From: Mesorhizobium sp. WSM4313
Lineage (GTDB): Bacteria; Pseudomonadota; Alphaproteobacteria; Rhizobiales; Rhizobiaceae
Assembly: GCF_002294725.1 (NCBI RefSeq)
Contig: NZ_NSFT01000007.1
Location: forward strand, 186,001-250,000
Length of the DNA stretch: 64,000 nt
Reading direction: 5' to 3'
The notes under the pieces were generated by a model, which searched no databases, had not been told where the DNA came from, and saw nothing but the letters and a program-made list of their open reading frames with translations. Made by a program: the position numbers and the translations under genes. Shown here piece by piece: positions 57,474 through 64,000 of this stretch; the stretch's first letter is position 1, and each line of letters starts with the position of its first letter.

Positions 57474-60283
57474 GCATGACCCAGTCCGGCGCTGCCAAAT
57501 CCGGCATGGCTCAATCTGGCATGGCCCGGTCCAGTATGGACCGCTCCGAGATCGCCTTCGAGGTCAACGGCGGCGCCGTCAGCGTGTCGGTGCCGCCGGT
57601 CAGGCGGCTGTCGCAGGTGTTGCGCGACGAGTTGCGGCTGACCGGCACCAAGGTCGGCTGCGATGCCGGCGACTGCGGCGCCTGCACGGTGCTGGTCGAC
57701 GGCAATCCGGTCTGCGCCTGCCTGATGGCGGTGGCCTCCGTAGCCGGCGCCTCCGTCACCACTGTCGAGGGCCTCGCCGATGGCCGGCTGTCCGCCTTGC
57801 AGGCCTCCTTCCTCGAACATGGCGCCGCGCAATGCGGCATCTGCACGCCCGGCCTGCTGGTGGCGGCCACCGCGCTGCTGGACCGCAATCCTACGCCGAG
57901 TGAGGCCGAGACGCAGGACGCGCTGGGCGGCGTGCTCTGCCGCTGCACCGGCTACAGGAAAATCGTCGCGGCGGTGATGCAGGCCTCGCAGCACATGAAC
58001 AGCGTGGATCTTCGCCTGCCGGAAGCCGGCCATGCCGTCGGTGCCTCGCCGATCCGGCTCGACGGCGTGCCGAAAGTCACAGGCGCCGAAAAATTCGGCG
58101 GCGATTCCTTCCCGTCCGACGCACTGGCGGTGCTTGTGGTGCGCTCGCCGCATTATCATGCCCGCTTCAGCTTCGGCGATCTCGATGCCTGGACCAAGGC
58201 GCACCCCGGCATTGCCGGCGTCTTCACGGCGGCGGATATCCCTGGCCACAACTGTTTCGGCGTCATCGGCCCCTTCGCCGACCAGCCGGCGCTGGCCGAG
58301 GGCTTTGCGCGCCTGCGCGGCGAGGCCGTGGCCCTGGTGGCCGGCGAGCGCGAGGCGATCCTCGATCTCGACCTGACGGATTTCCCGATCGCCTGGACCG
58401 AGCTGCCGCATATGCTGCAGCCGCGCGATGCGAAAGCTGATGGCGCGGCACTGATCCATCCGCACCGACCGGCAAACCTGCTCACCTCCGGCTATGTCGA
58501 GCGCGGCGATCCCGATGGCGCGCTCGCCGGCGCAGCGGTCACTGTCTCCGGCGCCATCGAGACCTCCTTTGTCGAGCACGCCTATATCGAGCCGGAAGCC
58601 GGCTATGCTTATATGGACGGCGACACGCTGGTCGTCATCGCCTGCACCCAGGCGCCCTATATGGACCGCGACGACACGGCCAAGGTGCTGGGCCTTCCTG
58701 CGGAGAAGGTCCGTATCGTGCCGACCGCGACAGGCGGCGGCTTCGGCTCGAAGCTCGATGTCTCGCTGCAGCCTCTCATCGGCCTCGTGGCGATGAAGAC
58801 CGGGCGGCCGGCGGCACTTGCCTACACGCGCAACGAATCGATGATGTCGACCACCAAGCGCCATCCGGCCGAGATGAAGGCGACGATCGGCGCCGATGCC
58901 GAGGGCCGTGTCACAGGCATGGTCTTCGAGGGCGATTTCAACACCGGCGCCTATGCCAGCTGGGGCCCGACGGTCGCCAATCGCGTGCCGGTGCATGCCT
59001 CCGGCCCTTACCTCACGCCGAACTACCGGGCGACGGGCTACGCCATTCATACCAATGGCCCGATCGCCGGCGCCTTCCGCGGCTTCGGTGTGCCGCAAGC
59101 CACCATCATGCAGGAAACGCTCTATGACGAGCTCGCCGCAAGGCTCGGCATGGATCGTCTCGATTTTCGGCTGAAGAACTGTCTTCGTAACGGGTACGAA
59201 ACGGTCACCGGTCAGCGCCTGGAATCCGGTGTCGGTATCGGCGAATGCCTGGAACAGCTCAAGCCGCACTGGGCGCGTGCGTTGGCGGACGCGGAGGCGT
59301 TTAATGCCACCCATACGGCAAGCAAGCGCGGCGTCGGCATCGCCTCCTGCTGGTATGGCTGCGGCAACACCTCGTTGCCCAATCCTTCGACCATCAAGGT
59401 CGGCATCTCGGCCTCCGGCGACGTCGTCCTGCACCAGGGCGCGGTCGACATCGGCCAGGGCTCCAACACCGTGATCGCCCAGATCTGTGCCGACGCGCTC
59501 GGCCTGCCGCTGGCCAGTTTCTCGCTGAAGAGCGCCGACACCGCCATCACGCCCGATGCCGGCAAAACATCCGCCTCGCGCCAGACTTTTGTCACCGGCA
59601 AGGCCGCCGAGAAGGCCGGCCGGGCGCTGCGTGAGAAAATCCTGCGTTTTGCCAATGTCTCCGGTCAGGCGACGATCGCGCTCGACGGCGACAGCATCTC
59701 CATCCGGGAGGGCGATGCCGCGCGGCGCATCGATCTTTCGGCGCTGAAGGCCGATGCCGATGGCTTCGTCTTCGTCGCGGAAGAAACCTACGACCCGCCG
59801 ACGCTGCCGCTCGATGCCAAGGGCCAGGGCAAGCCTTACGCGGTCTACGGCTATGGCGCGCAGATCGCCGAGCTCGAGGTCGATCTCAAACTTGGCACCG
59901 TGAAGCTGATCAAGATCACCGCGGCGCATGATGTCGGCAAGGCGATCAACCCGGTCCTGATCGAAGGCCAGATCGAGGGCGGCATCGCGCAAGGCATCGG
60001 CATGGCGCTGATGGAGGAATATATCCCCGGCCGCACCGAGAACCTGCACGACTATCTCATCCCGACCATCGGCGACGTGCCGCCCGTCGAACATATATTG
60101 GTCGAGGTTCCGGATCCGGAAGGACCGTTCGGTGCCAAAGGGTTGGGCGAGCATGTGCTGATCCCGACCGCGCCGGCGATCCTCAACGCCATCCGCCATG
60201 CCACAGGCGTCCTGGTCACCAAGGTGCCGGCGACGCCGAGCCGCATCCTGGCGGCGATCCGCGAGAAGGAGGCGCGCCGATGA
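57470..60283 (+). CDS. Molybdenum hydroxylase, fused 2Fe-2S and molybdopterin subunit
   Basis: 937 residues. Residues about 25-170 are a CoxS/XdhA-like domain with both iron-sulfur clusters: C64, C69, C72, C84 and C122, C125, C157, C159. From about 190 on it is a CoxL/XdhB-like Moco domain, with [18 protein letters not shown] and the catalytic base E894 in GAKGLGE. Such enzymes hydroxylate N-heterocycles or purines next to nitrogen, with water as the oxygen source. The N-terminal 24 residues are an odd Ser/Gly/Met-rich leader ([17 protein letters not shown]). Substrate could be nicotinate, a pyridine or a purine relative; neighbours point to pyridines. Confidence 0.93.
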   Translation: MSMTQSGAAKSGMAQSGMARSSMDRSEIAFEVNGGAVSVSVPPVRRLSQVLRDELRLTGTKVGCDAGDCGACTVLVDGNPVCACLMAVASVAGASVTTVEGLADGRLSALQASFLEHGAAQCGICTPGLLVAATALLDRNPTPSEAETQDALGGVLCRCTGYRKIVAAVMQASQHMNSVDLRLPEAGHAVGASPIRLDGVPKVTGAEKFGGDSFPSDALAVLVVRSPHYHARFSFGDLDAWTKAHPGIAGVFTAADIPGHNCFGVIGPFADQPALAEGFARLRGEAVALVAGEREAILDLDLTDFPIAWTELPHMLQPRDAKADGAALIHPHRPANLLTSGYVERGDPDGALAGAAVTVSGAIETSFVEHAYIEPEAGYAYMDGDTLVVIACTQAPYMDRDDTAKVLGLPAEKVRIVPTATGGGFGSKLDVSLQPLIGLVAMKTGRPAALAYTRNESMMSTTKRHPAEMKATIGADAEGRVTGMVFEGDFNTGAYASWGPTVANRVPVHASGPYLTPNYRATGYAIHTNGPIAGAFRGFGVPQATIMQETLYDELAARLGMDRLDFRLKNCLRNGYETVTGQRLESGVGIGECLEQLKPHWARALADAEAFNATHTASKRGVGIASCWYGCGNTSLPNPSTIKVGISASGDVVLHQGAVDIGQGSNTVIAQICADALGLPLASFSLKSADTAITPDAGKTSASRQTFVTGKAAEKAGRALREKILRFANVSGQATIALDGDSISIREGDAARRIDLSALKADADGFVFVAEETYDPPTLPLDAKGQGKPYAVYGYGAQIAELEVDLKLGTVKLIKITAAHDVGKAINPVLIEGQIEGGIAQGIGMALMEEYIPGRTENLHDYLIPTIGDVPPVEHILVEVPDPEGPFGAKGLGEHVLIPTAPAILNAIRHATGVLVTKVPATPSRILAAIREKEARR

Positions 60284-61821
60284 GCGAGCTTGCCGAACGT
60301 TTCGAAACCCACGATCCCGGTGAGAAGCAGGTGGCGGAAAAGATCCGCTGCGATGCCTGCCCGGTCATGTGCTACATCGCCGACGGCCGCACCGGCGCCT
60401 GCGACCGCTACGGCAATGTCGGCGGCCGCATCGTGCGCATGGATCCGCTGACCATCCTCGACCACGCGGCCGAGGCCGGCGGCGCGGTCGTGCCGTTCAT
60501 TGCCGATGGCGAAGCGTGGAACGGCGAGCTGGTCAACACCGGCCGCCGCTTCGTCACGGCGATCGGCGCCGGCACCACCTATCCGGACTATAAGCCGGCG
60601 CCTTTCATCGTCAGCCAGGAAGTCGAGGGCGTCGATCTCGTCACCGTCGTCACCGAAGGCATTTTTTCGTACTGCGGCGTCAAGGTGAAGATCGACACCG
60701 ACCGCCATATCGGCGACGAGACGGCGACAGTGCGCGCGCAAGGCGAGGCGATCGGCCATGTCACGACGGGCGAATACGGCTCGCAAATGCTGTCGCTCGG
60801 CGGCGTCCATCATTTGACCGGCGGCTCGAAAGCGGAGGGACGTGCCACCTGCGACGCGCTGCTCAATCTCTGCAACAGGAAACCGGTCGAGCTCACCATC
60901 GACGGCGGCGCGACGGTCATCGTTGAAGCCGGCAAGGCGCCGGTCATCGACGGCAAGGTCGAGCATCGCATGCGCGTCGGCTGCGGCTCGGCCACCATCG
61001 GCATGTTCGCCACGCAATGGCGCGGTCTCGTCGACGAGGTGGTGGTGGTCGACGACCACATCACCGGCGTCGTCTCCGAGCATCAGGCCGGCAAGGTGCT
61101 GGGCTGGGAGGATACCGGGATAAAAATCATCGGCCGCCGCTCGACCCCCGGCCGCTACTTCAAGGTATCCGAGCCCGGTCTCGGCTGGGGCGGCACCACG
61201 ATCTCCGATCCGCTGTCGATCCTCGGCGATTGGAACGCCAAGAAGGGCGCGCGTCCCGGCCTGTCGCTGCTGATGGTGTCGACCACCGGCGAGCAGTTCG
61301 CCTATTACGAGCTCGACGACCAGCTGAAGCCGGTCCAGAAGCCATTTCCCGAGCGGCTGCAAAAGTCCGTCGGCCTGATCGAGGACAATTGCGAGCCGGC
61401 GCTGTGCACGGTTCTGTTCATCGGCGGCGCCGGCGGCTCGCTGCGCGCCGGCGTCACCGAAAACCCGGTCAACCTCACCCGCTCGGTGCAAGGCCTGAAG
61501 ACCTATGTGACGGTGGGCGGCGCGCCGGTCTATGTCTGGCCGGGCGGCGGCATCACGCTGATGGTCGACGTCACCCGCGTGCCGGAAGGCGCCTTCGGCT
61601 ATGTGCCGACGCCGGCGCTGGTGGCGCCGATCGAGTTCACCATGCGCCGTGACGACTATGTCCGGCTGGGCGGCTATGAGAACGAGATCCGCAGCATCGA
61701 GGACATCCTCGCCAAGGGTGGCGAATATCTCAATCCGCGCCGCGGCACGGGCGCGCCGGCCGATAACCCCTGGCCGCCGTTGGCGCAACTGCGCCGCGCC
61801 GTGGCGAACGGGGCCGGCTGA
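60280..61821 (+). CDS. 6-hydroxynicotinate-reductase-like iron-sulfur protein
   Basis: 513 residues. The N-terminus carries C24, C27, C31 and C41 (CDACPVMC then GACDRYGN), a C-x2-C-x3-C-x9-C cluster site suitable for a 4Fe-4S centre. The rest is rich in Gly and beta-strand with no transmembrane part. I recognise it as the family annotated 6-hydroxynicotinate reductase, which in nicotinate-fermenting clostridia reduces 6-hydroxynicotinate to a tetrahydro-6-oxo product. Its placement directly after a molybdenum hydroxylase fits such a hydroxylate-then-reduce sequence. Substrate in this organism is unproven. Overlaps its neighbours on both sides. Confidence 0.8.
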   Translation: MSELAERFETHDPGEKQVAEKIRCDACPVMCYIADGRTGACDRYGNVGGRIVRMDPLTILDHAAEAGGAVVPFIADGEAWNGELVNTGRRFVTAIGAGTTYPDYKPAPFIVSQEVEGVDLVTVVTEGIFSYCGVKVKIDTDRHIGDETATVRAQGEAIGHVTTGEYGSQMLSLGGVHHLTGGSKAEGRATCDALLNLCNRKPVELTIDGGATVIVEAGKAPVIDGKVEHRMRVGCGSATIGMFATQWRGLVDEVVVVDDHITGVVSEHQAGKVLGWEDTGIKIIGRRSTPGRYFKVSEPGLGWGGTTISDPLSILGDWNAKKGARPGLSLLMVSTTGEQFAYYELDDQLKPVQKPFPERLQKSVGLIEDNCEPALCTVLFIGGAGGSLRAGVTENPVNLTRSVQGLKTYVTVGGAPVYVWPGGGITLMVDVTRVPEGAFGYVPTPALVAPIEFTMRRDDYVRLGGYENEIRSIEDILAKGGEYLNPRRGTGAPADNPWPPLAQLRRAVANGAG

Positions 61822-62705
61822 TGAACGGCCCGCAGGCGCATTGGCTTGCCGACGGCAGGCGGCTCCATCTCAACCATGGGCCGATCGATCTGATAGTCGA
61901 GGCTTTTGGCGAGCCGAGTGAATGCCGCGCCGCTTACGAACAGGCGGTCGCGCGCTTTCAGACGATCCTGATCGAGGTGGTCGAGGAGCTGCCCGAATTG
62001 CGCCTGCCGGCCTTCTTCCTGGCGCCGCGCGATTTCGCCGGCCCGACAGCGCGCCGCATGGAGGCGGCCGTCATGCCGTTGGCGGAATGCTTTATCACGC
62101 CGATGGCCGCCGTTGCCGGTTCGGTAGCCGACGAAATTCTCAGCGCAATGCTCGCCGGCCGCCGGCTCGACCGCGCTTACGTCAACAATGGCGGCGACTG
62201 CGCTCTCCATCTTGGCATCGGCCAGACGATGACGGTGGCGATCGCCGGCACCGGGCACGGCATGGCCGACCGCGTCGCCATTCGAGCCGAAGACGGCGTG
62301 CGCGGCGTCGCCACGAGCGGCTGGCGCGGCCGGTCGTTTTCGCTGGGCATAGCCGATGCCGTCACGGTGCTGGCGCCGACCGGCGCCGAGGCCGACGCGG
62401 CGGCAACGCTGATTGCCAACGCCGTCGATCTACCTGGACATCCCGCCATTGCACGCGCCGCCGCGCGCGATCTGGCGTCGGACAGCGATCTCGGCGAGAT
62501 GCTGGTGACACAAAGCGTCGGCCCACTTGATGCCGCCGAAATTGCGCGCGCGCTGGACAACGGCCTTGCCGTCGCCGAAGATTTTCGCCGGCGCGGCCTG
62601 ATCGCCGCATCGGCGCTGTTTCTGGCTGGCGAAGCCCGCATCAGTGGCTCGGTGACGCTCGCTGCGCCCAACAAGCATGCACAGGAGGAATTTGCCGATG
62701 CCTGA
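61821..62705 (+). CDS. UPF0280 family protein
   Basis: 294 residues. AYVNNGGDCALHLGIGQTMT near residues 116-135 resembles the Asn/Gly/Asp motif of ApbE-like FMN transferases, and UPF0280 is considered to share that fold. No signal or membrane segment. Function undetermined; a flavin-related job (attaching or trimming a flavin for its neighbour) is one reading, a ring-opening hydrolase another. Starts on the last base of the previous stop and ends eight bases into the next gene. Confidence 0.85.
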   Translation: MNGPQAHWLADGRRLHLNHGPIDLIVEAFGEPSECRAAYEQAVARFQTILIEVVEELPELRLPAFFLAPRDFAGPTARRMEAAVMPLAECFITPMAAVAGSVADEILSAMLAGRRLDRAYVNNGGDCALHLGIGQTMTVAIAGTGHGMADRVAIRAEDGVRGVATSGWRGRSFSLGIADAVTVLAPTGAEADAAATLIANAVDLPGHPAIARAAARDLASDSDLGEMLVTQSVGPLDAAEIARALDNGLAVAEDFRRRGLIAASALFLAGEARISGSVTLAAPNKHAQEEFADA

Positions 62706-63282
62706 GTTTCCGATCCGCAAGGTTGCGGTTCTGACCGAGGAAATTTTCCACGAGGGCGGACCCACGGCCAGAGAGCCGCGCCTGCGCGCGGCTGCCATGG
62801 CGCTTGTGAAAAATCCCTTCGCTGGCCGTTATGTCGAAGACCTGCAGGGCGCGATGGAGGACCTGAAGCCGCTCGGGCTTCTGCTCTCGGACAGGCTGAT
62901 CGCAGCACTTGGCGGCGACGTGAAGAAGATCGACGGCTACGGCAAGGGCGCCATAGTCGGCACGGCAGGGGAGCTGGAGCACGGTGCGCTATGGCATGTG
63001 CCGGGCGGCTACGCCATGCGCGAGCGTCTGGGCGACGCCAAGGCGATCGTGCCCTCGGCCAAGAAGGTCGGGGTCTTCGGAGCAAGGCTCGACGTGCCGC
63101 TTGGCCACATCAACGCCGCCTATGTGCGCAGCCATTTCGACGCCATGGAGGTCGGCATCAGCGACGGCCCGCGTCCGGACGAGATCCTGTTCTGCCTCGC
63201 CATGACCTGCGGCCCGCGTGTCCACAACCGCATGGGCGGCCTGGCTGCCGAGGACATCAAGGCATGGGACGGCCTGAGATGA
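62698..63282 (+). CDS. DUF1185 ('amino acid synthesis') family protein
   Basis: 194 residues from the ATG at 62698 with AGGAGG upstream. KVAVLTEEIFHEGGP at the start and MTCGPRVHNRMGGL near the end are conserved in this family, whose name reflects an old guess. A His/Gly-rich loop (GELEHGALWHVPGGYAMRE) near residues 90-108 could be an active site. Function not known; genomic pairing with UPF0280 and hydroxynicotinate-reductase-like genes, which I recall from other proteobacteria, points to degradation of an amide or heterocycle. Confidence 0.83.
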   Translation: MPEFPIRKVAVLTEEIFHEGGPTAREPRLRAAAMALVKNPFAGRYVEDLQGAMEDLKPLGLLLSDRLIAALGGDVKKIDGYGKGAIVGTAGELEHGALWHVPGGYAMRERLGDAKAIVPSAKKVGVFGARLDVPLGHINAAYVRSHFDAMEVGISDGPRPDEILFCLAMTCGPRVHNRMGGLAAEDIKAWDGLR

Positions 63283-63740
63283 GCGCCGAGGACAATCTGC
63301 TGCGGCTGGTCGAAGCCGAAGACGGCGACGAGAACAACTACCACCTGCAGGACCAGGTCGGCTTCATCCTGCGCAAGGCGCACCAGCGCCATGTTTCGAT
63401 CTTCGCCTCGCATATCGGCGACCTGACGCCGCCGCAATTTGCCGCTTTGGCCAAGCTTTACGATATCGGCGAAACCTCGCAGAACCAGTTGGGAACGCTG
63501 ATTGCCATGGACGCCGCGACCGTGAAGGGTGTCATCGACCGGCTGAAGGCGCGCGGGCTGGTCGAAGTTTCCAAGCACGAGGTCGACAAAAGGCGGCTGC
63601 TGGTCAATCTGACGCCGGAAGGCCGCGAGGCGATCGAGCGGCTGATCCCGCTCGCGCGCGCAATCACCGAGGAGACGTTGGCGCCGCTGACTGCCAAGGA
63701 AACCGCGACGTTCCTGCGGCTGTTGGCGAAGCTGGCGTGA
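63279..63740 (+). CDS. MarR-family transcriptional regulator
   Basis: 153 residues, winged helix-turn-helix. SQNQLGTLIAMDAATVKGVIDRLKARGLV and the wing DKRRLLVNLTPEG follow the MarR layout. Probably represses the operon it closes and responds to a pathway compound, as NicR does with 6-hydroxynicotinate in Pseudomonas. An ATGA overlap joins it to the DUF1185 gene. Confidence 0.93.
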   Translation: MSAEDNLLRLVEAEDGDENNYHLQDQVGFILRKAHQRHVSIFASHIGDLTPPQFAALAKLYDIGETSQNQLGTLIAMDAATVKGVIDRLKARGLVEVSKHEVDKRRLLVNLTPEGREAIERLIPLARAITEETLAPLTAKETATFLRLLAKLA

Positions 63741-63787
63741 AGGGTTGCTTTCGAGAGGGTGGCACCTCTAGACGCTGGAGGGACAGC

Positions 63788-63945
63788 ACCCCCCCTCTGG
63801 CCTGCCGGCCATCTCCCCCACAAGGGGGGAGATCAGATGTCATCTCGGCCTTCGCAAATCTCCGGCGTTGAAGAGAGAGCGCCAAGGCTGAAACTGCCAA
63901 TCTCCCCCCTTGCGGGGGAGATGCCCGGCAGGGCAGAGGGGGGTG
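63788..63945. repeat. Palindromic repeat (family A), rightmost copy
   Basis: Left arm ACCCCCCCTCTGGCCTGCC, right arm GGCAGGGCAGAGGGGGGTG; inner CTCCCCCACAAGGGGGGAGAT and ATCTCCCCCCTTGCGGGGGA. Directly follows the MarR gene and could terminate the operon. Nothing else is visible to the end of the window. Confidence 0.88.
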
Positions 63946-64000
63946 TGAAGGAACTCGACGGAAGCGTGTCGGCACCTTCGATCGATCGTTAGCCGTCCGC

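Noticed and set aside
57446..60199. A 917-codon open frame antisense to the molybdenum hydroxylase
   Set aside because: It mirrors the coding frame of a clearly real gene; long antisense frames are expected at this GC content, and its translation lacks domain motifs.

Overview
This is a GC-rich chromosomal window from an alphaproteobacterium of the Hyphomicrobiales, most likely Mesorhizobium or a close relative. I infer this from protein character and gene content: a urease cluster with ureJ/hupE, an smo/mtlK-type polyol locus, a NodF/NodE-like acyl carrier protein and ketosynthase pair, abundant periplasmic-binding-protein ABC transporters, and several families of palindromic intergenic repeats. 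Nothing looks like a phage, plasmid, insertion sequence, CRISPR array, rRNA or tRNA. Almost every kilobase is coding and the genes form tight, often ATGA-overlapping operons.

Layout. 0.4-8.0 kb: housekeeping and unknown genes (universal stress protein, D,D-carboxypeptidase lipoprotein, coiled-coil membrane protein, small P-loop kinase, Lys/Ala-rich small protein, glutathione transferase). 8.1-9.6 kb: NodF/NodE-like ACP and ketosynthase. 9.8-19.2 kb: urease locus ureD-A-(DUF1272)-ureJ-B, then two oppositely oriented exported-protein genes, then ureC-(two unknowns)-GST-ureE-F-(DUF3995)-G. 19.3-20.0 kb: class II aldolase-like protein. 20.4-32.7 kb: polyol module (HAD phosphatase, SorC regulator, DUF1127-like gene, LysR, ABC transporter smoEFGK, sorbitol dehydrogenase, mannitol dehydrogenase, HAD phosphatase, FGGY kinase), bracketed by two ~310-bp direct repeats. 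33.1-39.5 kb: a second sugar/polyol ABC operon with a Zn-dependent polyol dehydrogenase and an AraC regulator. 39.7-41.1 kb: MATE exporter. 41.2-45.7 kb: an amino-acid-type ABC importer lacking its ATPase, a ureohydrolase, and a divergent LysR regulator. 45.9-48.9 kb: pncB and a polytopic membrane protein. 49.0-53.8 kb: a complete branched-chain-type (HAAT) ABC transporter. 54.1-56.3 kb: NhaD-like antiporter and nicotinamidase pncA. 56.6-63.7 kb: a six-gene, fully overlapping operon of a molybdenum hydroxylase (FAD subunit plus fused 2Fe-2S/Moco subunit), a 6-hydroxynicotinate-reductase-like protein, UPF0280, DUF1185 and a MarR regulator.

How it works together. Polyols are imported by two CUT1-type transporters, oxidised to ketoses and phosphorylated. 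A 14-bp dyad before smoE and a related one before the SorC gene suggest SorC control. Guanidino compounds or amides may be imported and hydrolysed to urea, which urease would split to ammonia. The last operon looks like a hydroxylate-then-reduce pathway for an N-heterocycle, plausibly nicotinate or a relative, with a MarR-type dyad over its promoter; it is the best candidate for an under-described system.

Repeats deserve attention. At least four palindromic families recur between genes. Three elements run into coding sequence: the 5' ends of the NhaD-like gene and the 47.3-kb membrane-protein gene, and the 3' end of the HAD gene at 20.4 kb.
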